Notes under the pieces: model-generated
Told to the model about the DNA's origin: nothing
Databases searched by the model: none
Seen by the model: the letters and a program-made list of their open reading frames with translations, nothing else
Shown here: in pieces, positions 31,181 through 42,260 of the stretch
Numbering within the stretch: position 1 is the stretch's first letter
Layout: each line of letters opens with the position of its first letter
Assembly: GCF_963678635.1 (NCBI RefSeq)
Contig: NC_087065.1
Span: 31,004,252-31,064,251, forward strand
Length of the DNA: 60,000 nucleotides
Source: Symsagittifera roscoffensis
Lineage: Eukaryota > Xenacoelomorpha > Acoela > Convolutidae
Reading direction: 5' to 3'
Program-made: the position numbers and the translations under genes

Positions 31181-31513
31181 TGTATGTGATCAAGATGTTC
31201 TCTCAACTATTCATTGGTTATATCAAATTTGGTCTTGAAACTTTTTCCAATAATGGGCTCAACTTCCTCATGTTACTTCTCAAGTCGACCGCAGGTTTGT
31301 CTTGTTTCCCTGAGTTTATTCTCCATCATTTTTTTTCCTTGTCGGTAAGTCCTACCCCCACTCACCGGACAAAAATATTTATCGACGTCCCCGTCGATGT
31401 TGCCGAGCTCAAGTTATCGGCTGGTATGTCTAACGGTCGGTCCAGTCAAACCAGGGGTTTCTATTCTTCACGTTTTTAGATGCAATTATGCCGATTTGTT
31501 GCTTGCTTTGTCC
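31181..31513 (-). pseudogene. Start of macro region, degraded, with purine tract (copy C)
   Basis: Decayed sequence between Pol tail and macro domain. On the - strand at about 31372-31350 it has GTCCGGTGAGTGGGGGTAGGA-like sequence, the counterpart of the purine tract at 8490 and 16481. No ORF is recognised. Confidence 0.4.
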
Positions 31514-32113
31514 TTAATTTTCGCCCGCTGGCAGGTCATATATCCACTCTAGAATCCTCAAGTTCTTGTGCTCCCTCTTTTCTGTTTCGCTCTTTTCTAG
31601 ATCCATCTCTCGTTCTGGTATACTGTGATCCTCCTGCCAGAAATCTTCATCGTCATCAATGATCTGCCACTTTTTAACCAAGACCAAGACGCCCATGCTC
31701 ACCAAGACACTCCCTACCTCATCCGGTTTTCTCTTGTCAATCAAGAAGTCGTCGCCATATCTGTTGTATCCAATGCCGGGCTTTTTCCGCCAGCCTCTTC
31801 TCGTCTCCGGAGTCATGGGCTTGTCGGGCTCTACCAAATCTGGCCCCTCATTCTGCTCTGGTTAATTCCAATTCTCTTCTGCAAAAAAAACTTCATCGGA
31901 GTGGACTTCTATCTTTTCATTGTCAACCATGTTTGTGTTTTCGTTACCATCCTTCTTCTCTCTGGTGCCCCTCACGTTCGTCTCACATGCCGGTTCCATT
32001 ATCAGATTTTCTAGCCCTTCCATGTTTTCAGGCACGCATCAATCCTCCGCTGACGGGACATGCGTCCTGTGCTCAGACGGTAGAACCGACCATGAACGGT
32101 CCTCTCCATTTCT
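31514..32113 (-). pseudogene. pol: Pol C-terminal tail (copy C)
   Basis: A 107-codon frame at 31514-31837 has GYNRYGDDFLIDKRKPDEV and LRILEWIYDLPA, matching KKYNPYVEDFVVDRIVLDD and VLEWLHDLPA of A and B. The segment 31838-32113 between it and integrase is degraded, and the GPY/F module is not readable. Acidic composition as in the other copies. Confidence 0.65.
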
Positions 32114-33000
32114 TCAGTAACTTCTTTGCTCTATTTGGAGGGCTTTATTCTGAGACACCCAGACATACTGTTCCATAAAGTACGGTTTTTCTTGTGGTGT
32201 TTTCTCATCATACTTTTTGCGTTGTCTCATCTGTGCTTGAGCTGTGTTCCGTCTACACAGTTCATTCAACTCTTTTTGTCTTTTGATCGCTTCTCTCACG
32301 TAGGTTTGGGCTGACGTCTTTTGCCCCTCGTTTTCTGGGTAGTACAATCTCGATGATATTGCCCTTTCTCTGCTTGTCAGCATCATGAATGGACTGATCC
32401 CCGCTGTCGAGTGATACGTGCTGTTGTATGCTCCCACCACTTGCGACAAATACTTGTCCCATCCTATCATGTACCTCAAGCAAAATACCCTGAGCTCATT
32501 CACTAGTGTCCTATTTTGCCTTTGCACCAGCCCATTTGTCTGTGAGTGGTAAGTCGTCGACCGTGCTTGAACGATGTGGGATCTTTTCATTAACTCTTTC
32601 GTCAGATCCCCGACAAAAGCCTTCCAGTTGTCTGATTGAAAGGTCATGTGACAACCGTATCTCAAGATCCAGTGCGTAATCAAGTGGTCACAAGTTTCTT
32701 CCGCTGAGGTCGTTTGACACAGTACTGCTTCCGCCAGATTACCAGTATCTGTTTATATCCCGTTTCTGTCATGCAGAATTTTTGGTCGTCTATTTTTTGG
32801 TCGCACGACTCCATTAAGTTCCGAGCTTTCCACCGATTTGAGTGGGAATTTCATTTTCCCGGGTCGTTCAATTGTAGGCATGACAAAAAAGCACTGACGC
32901 ATCTCTCGCACGCGTTCCTCATACCAGACTTCCCGTATAGTTTTCGTCCGCTTCTTCTCAATCCCCTGACAAATTTTATCCTTCACTCTCTTCCTGATTG
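32114..33000 (-). pseudogene. pol: Integrase (copy C)
   Basis: The 189-codon frame 32114-32683 carries the DDE core: FQSDNWKAF (second Asp) and NGLVQRQNRTLV, where the catalytic Glu is Gln (codon on the - strand at 32524-32522). The C-terminal part LCRRNTAQAQMRQRKKYD follows. The zinc domain and first Asp lie at 32690-33000 in a degraded frame: the CxxC is now CFFV, and the first Asp region reads VVRPKN. Inactive. The loss of the same Glu in A (Lys) and C (Gln) occurred by different changes. Confidence 0.85.
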
Positions 33001-33512
33001 ATCAACCACTCCCCGAACTCTTTCTCTGCTCCGAGCTCTTCGGCCTTCTCTTTGAAAGACACCTTTATCCTCCTTGATGTTGTCTGCATGAGTATCTCAT
33101 CTGGGATTTTCTCGACCTACGTCCGCGCCACTTCTTTACTCTTTAGATCTCTGTCTTCCAACTGATTTCTTCAGCGCGGACCTACTCCTATTCTCCTCAT
33201 TATCGTGATTTCTGGTTCATTCGATTTCTTAATTGTGTCTCCGGGCTTAATTTTGGCCAGTTTGACATAATCCCATCATATTTTGTCCCACTGCTGTTCT
33301 TCGTTCCTTTACCTCCTCCATTTCGTAACCTTTCGCCTTCAACGTCTCTCTGACTAGTTTCGACTTGAGCAATAGTTCTACAGGCTTTCCCAATTATCTC
33401 CCTAGGATCTTTGTCTCCCGGTGTTCGGTAGGTAATTCAGGGTAATCATCGATCGGTTTTCTAAGTTTATCGAGCCATCCCGTGAGTGGCAAGCTGTCAT
33501 AGTTTTCCTTGT
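33001..33512 (-). pseudogene. pol: Spacer between RNase H and integrase (copy C)
   Basis: Degraded coding sequence, mostly without open frames, in the position of the long A spacer 5291-6567 but only about 0.5 kb. It includes the end of the RNase H-linked segment. No motif recognised. Confidence 0.35.
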
Positions 33513-33980
33513 TCATAAATGAATTTTTTTTTCAGGCCTGTCAGTCTCCCTTTGCTCTTTCCTCTCGTAAAATTCCGTTTTCTTACTCAAGCTGTCTGCA
33601 TTTTGGAGCACATCCCTTGTCCTGTAACCATCTAGTCGAACTATCCATCTCACGATGTAATTTTGATCCATTGAGTACCTTTTCAGCCAGGCGAGTGCTC
33701 TGTTATCGACCCGTAGTTCGAATGGCTTGCCGCCCAGATATGCTCTGTATTTCTCTATGAAGGTGACCACCGCAAACATATGCGCTTTGGGCGACCCATA
33801 TTTCATCTCTGTGTCGCTCAGGATCCTGCTCCTGTATGCTATTGGCCGCAAGACGGTCTTACCGTTCCATTCTTGCTCTTGATGGGATGCAAGAAATCGC
33901 GACCACTGAAGCGTCTGTATCTAGGACTTACATGCCATTGTTTTTCGGCATGCCCAATACTGCAGCTTCACAAAACTCAA
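33513..33980 (-). pseudogene. pol: RNase H (copy C)
   Basis: The frame 33513-33851 has IAYRSRILSDTEMKYGSPKAHMFAVVTF, where the catalytic Glu position is His, then LRVDNRALAWL and NADSLSKKTEFYE. Upstream near 33920 the first Asp motif VLDTDASVVAIS is readable in another frame after a TAA. The domain order is the same as in A and D. Confidence 0.82.
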
Positions 33981-34060
33981 TTTTTTCTCTGAAAGGACTC
34001 TTCTGCTGCGTTGTTCCACGTGAATTTCTTGTCGATATGTCTCATGAGATGTTGCATCGG

Positions 34061-34731
34061 CTATACCTTGTCCGCGTAACCTTTGATGAACTCAGTCTTC
34101 GGTGAATTCCAAGTCAGGACTGCCTCTACAGTATCTGGATCAGGTCTGATGCCATGCTTGTCCACCATCCTCCCGAGGTATTTTATCGTGTCCTTTAAGA
34201 TCTCGCAGTTCGAGGGCTTGCATTTCAATCCTGCCTTTTTTATACATGCAAGTGCTTTCTCCAATCGCTCAATGTGATCCTCTAAGGTTGGCGTAGCGAT
34301 CACCACGTCGTCCACGTAACACAAACTCATTACCAAGTTTCCAATTTTCTTGGTTACTCTTGTCAGTGCCTGTGCCATTTGTCGCTGAAGTGTGGCTGTC
34401 GCGATAGTCATCCTCTTCCATTGGAACAATCCCAGCTTGCAAGCAATCCCGTTTTATCCCTCTCTTGTTTCCTAAGTGGTACTTGCCAAAAGTCCGAGCC
34501 CAGATCAAGAATTGTGAAAAAAAACGCATCCCCCAATTTCGAAAGGTTCTCATCTATTCTCGGGATGGGATAAGCATCCTTCTCTGTGACGGAGTTCAGA
34601 TATCGAAAGTGACAACAAAATCTCACTTGATCTCCTTTCTTTTTGGCCATCACTACTCCAGACGCCCACGGTAATTTGGATGGTTCTATCATGTCATACT
34701 CTAGCAACGATTTGTGTGGGGTCATGCGCAT
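34061..34731 (-). pseudogene. pol: Reverse transcriptase (copy C)
   Basis: Frames 34408-34731 and 34061-34429 carry GVVMAKKKGDQVRFCCHFRYLNSVT, AYPIPRIDE, LDLGSDFWQVPLRKQ (motif A with the catalytic Asp), MFQWKRM, and then CYVDDVVIATPTLEDHI with an intact YVDD near 34310. The thumb KYLGRMVDKHGIRPD follows. Only a frame change between them and one in the YVDD region (an extra residue before CYVDD) break it. This is the best-preserved RT in the window. Confidence 0.88.
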
Positions 34732-35424
34732 CGTCCCTCCCTGTGCGGTACCGCCGACTCCTCTAGTTCGAATTCATGCTCAACGAAATTTTAGCACCCA
34801 ATAACCGCCTTATGTCTCAAGAAACATCCTGATTCCTATCTAATACATTCTTGATGGCTTCGTGTCTTATTTTGGCCCTTAAATATTCAATTTCTGTTAT
34901 AACGCTCTATCCATTTCCAATTCCTCTGGTGTGGGTCTTTCTGGAAATTTCGAACAGCTCGACAGTCCATCGACCATTTTTGACTTAAGTGAATTGAGAA
35001 GACCTGACGAAGTTTTTATTTTTTTCAATTTACTCAAGATACGAATGTTGTCCTAATGATTCGGACAATATAAGAACTTCATATTTTTAATGGTTTGTTT
35101 TCAGTCATTTCATATTTAGTTTTCACCTGCAAGATGTATCCTAGTAATCCCCCCTCTCTGGAGTGTGATTGGTATATCAAGAATATTCAACAAGACACTG
35201 ACGCTTTTTGGATTTGGTATTACACAGAACTGCTTATTATCACTGAGTTCATTGTAGTTCTTAATTCTGAAGCTTACAATTGCATCTTCAATAGCTTGCA
35301 ACCTCATCCTACTATTCAAGAAAACGGGAACTTTGCACTCCTTCGTCATTACCGAGTTTAACGAATTTTTATACGTACTTACTTTTCGGATTTCGAATCC
35401 TGAACATCGCATTATTAGGATCAA
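34732..35424 (-). pseudogene. pol: Pol linker between protease and RT (copy C)
   Basis: The frame 35116-35424 has GFEIRKVSTY and NELSDNKQFCVIPNPKSVSV, matching LNELSNNRQVCLVPNPNSK of A. The part at 34732-35115 is degraded, with SSCSKFPE-type residues on the - strand near 34950. No catalytic motif is expected here. Confidence 0.65.
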
Positions 35425-35449
35425 TCGTTACAACAAAGTTCTTGATAAA

Positions 35450-36148
35450 ATCCCTGCCTAAATTGAATTGATCCCGTTCATCTCGGTTTTAAACTACACG
35501 GAAGCTCATCCACAGATTGCGTTCCCCTAAACTTGATGATATTGTCGGTGTTCTGTCAAGGATCCTTAGCGCCCTTTTGCTTGCCGCTGACAGCCGTAAT
35601 CTGGAGTCTTTGTCAAATGCCATCCGTCTTCAGGTTTCTATTAGTATCACGCTCAAGGCAGCTCCTGTGTCTAGTACTCCCATTAAAGGCGTCTTTTTTC
35701 CATTTTAAACAGGTACATGTGCGGACACGTCTGCTTCTGTTCTCAAATGCAAAGCATCTTCCTCAAGCATTGCGCAATTTCCAATCGATCTCACTTTGAA
35801 TTCCTCTCGACTCACGAAGATTTGGCGGGCCAGGTCACAATCGCACGTTATCGTCGTCTTTGTATAGATGTTGATTCCATCTATAATTAGCCTGACCTCA
35901 TGTTGACCATACGCCTCGATGTATCTGTTGTCATCTCTTATTGATTTTCCGCCCTCTCTCGTCGGTAATGCTCTGATCGCTCTCGAAGGAGTTTGCGGAC
36001 TGATGCTTCGCCAATAGTCCGCATATACGTAAATGTGAATCAGTGTTTGGAAACTTGGTTCGCTTAAAGTCCTCATTACAGTGATTATCGACTTTATGGT
36101 CGCTCCTATCTTCGTGATCCTGAAAGTTTTTTCAGTCTCCATTTCCAA
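35450..36148 (-). pseudogene. pol: Protease region (copy C)
   Basis: The 147-codon frame 35705-36148 matches the region before the protease in A and D: SRAIRAL, DNRYIEAYG, IIDGINIYTKT, REEFKVRSIG. The LDTGA motif with its catalytic Asp is readable in another frame at about 35675-35655. LWMSFRVV is near 35510. Frameshifted but with the active-site triplet still present. Confidence 0.75.
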
Positions 36149-37437
36149 GGCATTGTAACCTTCAGATTGTCGCTCATCTACGGATCGGTTCTTGCTGCTG
36201 AAAGTTTCTCCACTCTTTGCCGTTTTTCAATCTCGTGTCTCATCCTCTGTTCAATCTCGTTCAGTTACTATTGCCTCTGTTCAATTTCGTTCAGTTTCTC
36301 GTTCAGTTCCACATCTTTTTTCACTTTAATTATTTCATCAGCTGCTGCTTTCTGATATTTTATCTCCAGCGTGCCTTTGGTTTCTATCCGCTTCGTTTCC
36401 TTCTCATCGGTTACCGTTTTCACCAGATTTTGAGGACAGTTCAACTTTTATCACGTCCTTATTCTGCAAGTCTTTATCAACCTGTCTATTTCCGGTGTTT
36501 TGCACAGCTGCTGTTGCTAACTTGTGTTTTGGGTGATTTTGTTTTCACTGCCTCCCAAAACAAGGGACGACCCATTCTGAAGTTACCTTCCTGGCTGCTG
36601 AAAAAACCTCTCGCGCCAATCTTGATTATTAGGCCTCTATAGAATTCATAATCTTCCATCTGGTTCATGTCGTCCTCATCTGGTGATAACCCAGGCTTTT
36701 CATACCTTGTTTGTAAGAGGTGCCATCCGCCACGTGATGAGCTGCCTACCCAAAATTTGCACACGACCTGCTTTTGTCCATACTGTCTATCAGCTTGTAC
36801 CACGTCGACTTTGTTGCTGGATCCCCCCTTGGACATTTCGATTGTCCGAAAATGAATAACGGTTTCATTAACATGTATTCTCTAGATTTCATTCTCTTTT
36901 CTACGAATTTCGAAGCATGGCTAAATTTCCTCCTGTTGGTTGACTCTTCTGGGTCACTTCTTCTTCTCAAGCTCTATAGTTCCTCCAAAAATCAATCAAT
37001 AGATTTATCCATGTTGCTTAGTATCGCTGTACAAGCTTGTATTTCATCATTCAAGTTCTCTAGCTCAAGATGTAGCCTCATCACCTTAGTCCAGAAATCG
37101 TTGCACCCATACAAATCATCTCAAAACACTTTTGGTTTCTTGAAGGTCTTTGTCGAATTGCCGCCTTCTCTATCGCTTGATTACGTTTTTCTCGTGCAAA
37201 TGCTTCGAGTGTCTTGTTCATCATTTCCCAAGTGTTTCCCCATGTCATGGCATCTGGTGCTACACTCGTGTGTAACTTCGATTCCCTTGGGACTCTCGTT
37301 GAAATTGATCCGCCTTCTTTCATTGCTGCTTTTAGTGTTTCCGATCCTATGATATGGTAGATCTGAGGCAAGGGAGTAGATTCTTGTTCCTTGCGATGAG
37401 GTTCCGCAAAGTCAACCTTTGTTCCAGGTTGTTTCAC
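36149..37437 (-). pseudogene. gag: Gag capsid and nucleocapsid (copy C)
   Basis: Frames 37081-37437, 36746-36970 and 36486-36836 make the capsid to nucleocapsid part. Shared words are RRRSDPEESTNRRKF and SREYMLMKP (also in D). The nucleocapsid region has FWVGSSSRGGWH and GARGFFSSQEGNF, where the zinc-knuckle Cys residues are lost. A capsid segment present in A between ASKF and the SREYLLMKP motif is deleted. From 36149 to 36480 there is an Ile/Ser/Phe-rich shadow on + and Lys/Glu-rich helical sequence on -. Confidence 0.65.
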
Positions 37438-37548
37438 TGTTATCTCCGCTACTGCTCAATCTTGAGCATTAGAATTTCTCAAGAGCGCACCCAATTTGGA
37501 CTGTATGGCACAGGTCTCTGCCTGCACAACTCTGCCAGAGTTTGCCGT

Positions 37549-38389
37549 TTACAGTTTCATACCGTTTTTTGTTTCCTCCATATTCATTTTGATGAACCTC
37601 TCCCGTTCCTTGTCAGTCGTTTCTATTCTTTCAGCCATTTGAGGTATTTTCTCTTCAAATGCTCCAGCTAAGGTGAAGTAGTTGTCAAGATTCTCGTTTT
37701 TATTGTATCGAACCTCCCTTTTCCTTTCCTCGCGGTCTTCCTCGGCTCTCTTGAGCTTTTTGTCTATCTGCTCGAGCTTTAGCATCAAGTTTCCCAACTC
37801 CACCGGTGGTTGGTTTCGATTCTGTTACAGGTCTTGCTGATTGACCCGCAGCTTTCTCTGTGGACCCCGTGCTCTGTTCCGCTCCGCCACCGGCGTCCAT
37901 TCTTAAGGCAGAATCTGATCCAAAGGTCTTACTTTTGCTCGTCCCAACTGTTATTTCTTCTTTTTCTTGGGCCTCATCCCCAACATGGCGGCCAACCTCT
38001 CCGTGAAAGAATTCTTTTTTGTTTCTGAATCATCTCTATTGTTTCCGCGGTAGTGCCAGCGAATTCGTTCCCATTGCGAGTTCTTCAGCATTTGGCATTG
38101 GCGTTGACCCTGTCGTTTTCTTCTCGACGTCGACGATACTTCGTTCTGGTGTCTCTAGATCAACTTCCGCGACAGGCTTACTCTTTCGTTTCCTGAGCTT
38201 TTCTTCAGTTGTGTCCTTCATTTCTTTCTCTTCTTTCTTGCTTCGAGTGTTCAACATGTTAACTGAAACATCTTTCTTCTTTAGTCTTGGTATCATTGTT
38301 ACCGGTGTCTGTCTTGGCTGCCCTATTGGGCGTTTTCGCCTTTGTGCGACTCTGCCTTTTTCTGGTAACGACACTCTTGTCCTCCTAAT
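37549..38389 (-). pseudogene. gag: Gag N-terminus and coiled coil (copy C)
   Basis: The frame 38036-38374 is Lys/Arg-rich (GQPRQTPVTMIPRLKKKDVSV, LNTRSKKEEKE, LETPERS) and matches D at 42301-42582. The start codon equivalent to D's ATG reads ATT at 38389-38387, so the start is lost. Frames 37700-37900 and 37549-37803 give a coiled coil with EQIDKKLKRAEEDREERKR and YNKNENLDNYF, matching DEIDKKLKCGEEDREE in D. The basic region may bind nucleic acid; the coiled coil may support assembly. Confidence 0.65.
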
Positions 38390-38894
38390 TTAGTTTTTTT
38401 TTTTACAAATTTAGTCTATGTACACTTTCTTCTCTATACAAATGTTAATAATAAGTAAAGTAATAAATAAACAAAAATCTTCAACTCTTCTTAATATTTT
38501 CATAACAATTTCAGTCAAATATCTTTTTAACTGTCCGATTTAAAATTGAAATTCCCTAGTAGTTTTTGTCATCGTTCCTATCCAAACTTTTTAACTCTGG
38601 ACTATTAATTTAATTTCGAGGACCCCCAAAAGCCCAGGTACCGTGCAGCTATTTATGCCTCTCAAGAATTTTTTCCTGGGCATTTGTTTTGTTCCTCTAC
38701 TGGCCCCCTGTACTCGGTTAGCCAGGCTTCGTATCCGAAAACGCTCCGAGAAATTTTCACAGGTTTACTCAAAAAGCTATCACCGTACAACCAGAAGGTG
38801 GACAGGTTCCAGTTGAAACGTACCACCGGTACACTAGAATGGGCATGTGGCCCGGAGCTGCGTCAGGAGGGTTCGATCCCGTAGTCTTGAAAAC
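38390..38894 (-). other. 5' leader of copy C
   Basis: AT-rich and without a convincing gene. The part 38400-38610 read on the - strand resembles the leader of D at 42106-42260 (for example the segment around AGTCCAGAGTTAAAAAGTTTGG against GACTGGAGTTGTTTCAAAATG). A 66-codon + frame at 38684-38884 has no recognised relation. A GGTTCGATCCC word at 38868 resembles a pol III B box but has no tRNA around it. Confidence 0.4.
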
Positions 38895-39752
38895 ACCCAG
38901 GGGCGCCATAAGAAGCACTATGTAACAGTCGTCTGCTGATGTCCCATATGAGGTTAAGAAAAATAGGCCCTATAACCATTGGGTCAAGGGTCAGGGAAAC
39001 TATCTCTTGTGCGTGTATACCTCATGCAGTCGTAGCTAATTCGGTTCGCGTAAGACATGGAGTTACAAAGTCGTGTTACCGCTTAAAGACCACTACCAAA
39101 ATACCCACCATCTAGAAACAAGGGCGTTCCCATGGCTAGGTCTCTAATAACCGGTAATACACGGACGCTGTTAAAAACAGGGTTGTCAGCTCAAGCATAC
39201 CGTTAGTTTTTAAAGGACAGTGGAACTTTTATCAATTTCAGATGAATGAACCTAAAACCCACCTTATCTCATCATAATCATGTAAAATAAATTCTAGAAT
39301 TTAAATTCAATACTCACATAGTGACATGACTCTAGACTCAAGTGAATATTGTAACTAAGATCGCTCTGGAAGTTTTGAGTAATTAGTTTTAACTCAAGTA
39401 GTTTTATCGTTTGAACCATTGGGAAGCTTCGCCCGTTTACCTGCCCAATCAAGGTTCTTTTTTTCCCAACGATGGCACTCTCGTATGATTTCACAATGTT
39501 CTCTGTCGGGAACACTAAAACTCTACTCGAATTGGTGATTTCAGTAAAAATGCGGATAGCAATTTTACTCCAGCACTTTTTTCGATCAACTTGCCCACAA
39601 TTATGATTCGGATCTTCTGATTACATTGACTTTTCGTTTCAGTTGTCGCGACAAACTCAAGCATGACATGGTTGATTCGGTTTTTTCAAAAATTACACTT
39701 TCCCCTAAAATCAAGTAAAACTTCGAATATGACCGACAGTCACATATTCATA
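38895..39752. repeat. Left arm of a large inverted repeat
   Basis: This stretch is the reverse complement, with many differences, of 40228-41030. Clear anchors are CACTATGTAACAGTCGTCTGCT (38915), GGCCCTATAAC (38966), GGGTCAAGGGTCAGGGAAACTA (38980), GTGGCTAGGTCTCTAA-like sequence (39131), TAACTCAAGTAGTTT (39390) and CTACTCGAATTG (39512). It may be the 5' LTR of copy C facing that of copy D, or a separate fold-back element; no matching 3' LTR was found. Confidence 0.8.
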
Positions 39753-40064
39753 AGTTTGCTCCCTCATTATGCATAAACCAACCCACCTATCAAAAGGCAC
39801 AGCAAGCAACCCGTTATCTCTGAGGTATTTCCTCGTCGTTTCAACGGCTGTCTCTCCTGAGGTTTGCTTTTTTTTGCATATGCCTCTGCCGCGGCTTCTG
39901 TTTTGCATAAAGTTTCCATTTGATATTTTTTGCTTTTTCAATTGGGAGATAAAAAAGTCCATATCAGCCAAAAAATGCGTTTCGTTAAATGGGACCCATT
40001 GACAGAATTTCATGTACCCATCCAGGAAGTTCAATGATATAAAGCACCTTAACTGATTGCTCAT
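39711..40064 (-). pseudogene. 117-codon ORF in the spacer of the inverted repeat
   Basis: An open frame beginning MSNQLRCFISLNFLDGYMKF, with KYLRDNGLLAVPFDRWVGLCIM near its end. The last phrase resembles the segment FDKG-x-G-x-CVM that precedes the RT in some Penelope-like elements, with the DKG changed. I cannot support that beyond a short resemblance. It overlaps the end of the left arm. It has a hydrophobic N-terminus and a basic middle (MQNRSRGRGICKKK). It could also be a chance ORF. Confidence 0.25.
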
Positions 40065-40227
40065 TCCCCCACCCCAAGAGGTTGATATTTTCTCTCGGAC
40101 AGTTTTTCTAATTTTTTTCTATACTTTTCTGATGTTGTTTTTAAGCACGCATCAACTTGAAGCCTCACGAAACGGAAAATGGATGACCAACACTGTTCGT
40201 CGATTCTTTCTGCACCAGCGGTTGTGC

Positions 40228-41030
40228 CAGTCGATCATATTTGGAAGTTTGACCTTGATTTGGAAGTTCGATCTTGATTTTGGGGAAAAATGTAGCTTTA
40301 AAAAATTCGAATCGACCCTGCCATGCTCAATTTTCTCGCGACAACTAAAAATCACTAATAACTTTGATAAGAAGACTCAAATCAGACTTGCGCGAAACCG
40401 ATAAAAAATCACAATAGAGTGAAATTCCTTTCGCAATTCCACAGAAAACCATCAATTCGAGTAGAGCATTGAGAATTCAGTCGAGAGTGCAATCGCTGGG
40501 CGAGAGAAAATTATGATTGGGTAGGCAGACAGATGAAGCTGTCCAATGGTTCAGAGAAATAAACTACTTGAGTTAAGACTTCTAGCTACGAAAAACTTGA
40601 GGAGTTGCTTTACTTATTTTATTTACCTAATTTTAGAGTCGCGTCACATTGTGAGTACTTAATTTAACTTCTTGAGATAAGGCGGGTTTTGATCTTAAAT
40701 GGATAAAACTTAAGCTTTCCTATAAGAAATAATGGTACGCTTGAGCTTCGAACCCGGTTTTGAACAGCGTCCGCGAATTTTGGGTATTTAGAGACCTAGC
40801 CACGGGGACGTTTTTATTTCTAGATTGGCGATTTTTTAGTAGTGGCTTTTAAGTAGTAACACGATTTTGTAGTCTCATGTCTTATGAAAAAACTCCTATT
40901 GAATGTGGTATATAAGTAAAAGAGGTAGTTTCCCTGACCCTTGAGCCAATTGTTATAGGGCCTACTCTTCTCAACTTCCTATGTGACATAAGCAGACGAC
41001 TGTTACATAGTGTTTTTTGGCGTACCGGTG
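40228..41030. repeat. Right arm of the large inverted repeat
   Basis: Reverse complement of 38895-39752 over about 0.8 kb, with the same anchors in inverted order (for example AGCAGACGACTGTTACATAGTG at 40990 and AAACTACTTGAGTTAAG at 40560). A short local duplication of TTTGGAAGTTTGACCTTGAT-type sequence occurs near 40240-40280 and is not in the left arm. It leads directly into the minisatellite and then copy D. Confidence 0.8.
40906..40920 (+). promoter_or_regulatory. Possible TATA box pointing to copy D
   Basis: GGTATATAAGTA lies in the right arm of the inverted repeat, in the orientation of copy D and about 1.3 kb before its Gag start. The left arm has GTGCGTGTATACCTC at the same place. 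Suggestive of an RNA polymerase II promoter only. Confidence 0.3.
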
Positions 41031-42105
41031 TGCCAACATTTGAGTTCCGGGATAGTAAAGTAAGGGTCCCAACAATTGAGTAAATTAAGGGTACCAACAC
41101 TTAGTTCTGGGATAGTTAATTAAGTGTTTTACAATTGAGTGCTGGGATAGTTAATTAAGGGTCACAAAACTTGAGTCCTGGGATACTAAGTTAAGTGTTT
41201 CAAAAGTTGAGTCATGGTATAGTAGATCAAATGTCCAAACACTTAGTCCTGGGATAGTAGAGTAAGTGTCCCAGCACCTAGTCCTGGGATTGTAAATAAG
41301 TGTCCCAACATTTGAGTCCTTGGATAGTAAAATAAGTGTCCCAACACTTGAGTCCTGGGATTGTAGATTAAAAATCCAAACACTTTGCCCTGGGGTAGTA
41401 GATTGAGTGTCCCAACACTAAGTCCTAGGGTTACCGCATTAAGTGCCCCAACACTTGAGTCCTAGGTTAGTAAATTAAGGGTCCCAACGCTTGAGTCCTT
41501 GGATAGTAAATTAAGGGTCCCAAAAATTGAGTCCTGGCATAGTAAGTTAAGTGTCTCAAGACTTGAGTCCTGGGATAGTAAACTAAATGTCCCAACACTT
41601 GAGTCCTTGGATAGTAAAATAAGTGTCCCAACACTTGAGTCCTGGGATTGTAGAATAAACATTCAAACACTTAGTCCTGACATAGTAAATTAAGTGTACC
41701 AACAGCTGAGTCCTGGGATAGTAGATCAAGTGTCCCAACGCCTAGTCCTGGGAGAGTAACTTTTGTAGGAAAACTAGTAGGAAGACTAAGTCCTGGGATA
41801 GTAATTTAAGTGTCCCAACACTTGAGTACTGGGATAGTAAACTAAGTGTCCCAAAACTTGAGGAGTCCTGGGATAGATTAAATGTCCCAATACTTAGTCC
41901 TGGGATAGTAGATCAAGTGTCCCACCACTAAGTCCTGGGATAGTAAATTAAGTGTCCCAGCACACTTGAATCCTGGGATAGTAAATTAAGTGTCCCAATA
42001 CTTAGTCCTGGGATAGTAGATCAAGTGTCCCAACACCAAGTCGTGGGATAGTAAATTAAGTGTCCCAGCACCTGGGTCCTGGGATAGTAAATTTTGTTTG
42101 AAAAC
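41031..42105 (+). repeat. Minisatellite, unit about 36 bp
   Basis: About 29 imperfect tandem units. The typical unit contains TTGAGTCCTGGGATAGTAAA, then TTAAGTGTCCCAACAC. Units vary in single bases, and some are shortened to CTTAGTCCTGGG. One interruption lies near 41758-41790. The unit length is a multiple of three, which creates meaningless open frames on both strands. It sits between the right arm of the inverted repeat and the Gag start of copy D, so it may lie in the element leader. Confidence 0.92.
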
Positions 42106-42260
42106 TAAATTTAATTTGGACTGATAATTATATATTAGACTGGAGTTGTTTCAAAATGTTTAGAATAAGGGTTGTAGATTTTCTTCATTTGTTATTGACT
42201 CTTTTTTAACACCTGTAAATAGATTAAATTGTACATACACAGAAATTGTAATTAAACAAC

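Larger units (their letters stand above)
22169..38600 (-). mobile_element. Copy C: most complete retroelement copy, inverted
   Basis: Read on the - strand from 38389: Gag to 36200, protease near 35600, RT 34731-34061, RNase H 33980-33513, integrase 33000-32114, Pol tail to 31514, macro domain 31180-30879, gap, then an SGNH block from an ATG at 30329 to 22169. The order is the same as in A and D, and this is the only copy with both ends of the SGNH block (about 8.2 kb). Frameshifts and stops occur in every domain. Its closest relative in the window is D. Confidence 0.85.

Noticed and set aside
22576-31865. Many + strand open frames between 22.5 and 38 kb
   Set aside because: They lie opposite the - strand domains of copy C and have the Ser/Phe/Leu-rich composition of antisense frames. 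The - strand carries the recognisable motifs.
38841-38885. tRNA or SINE head because of a GGTTCGATCCC word
   Set aside because: No A box at a fitting distance and no cloverleaf could be drawn; a single B-box-like word is weak.
41462-41693. Open frames on both strands with 12-residue repeats
   Set aside because: They are translations of the 36-bp minisatellite, whose unit length is a multiple of three. No conservation argues for a protein.
41031-42105. CRISPR-like array
   Set aside because: The units are directly adjacent and vary throughout; there are no unique spacers, and the surroundings are eukaryotic.
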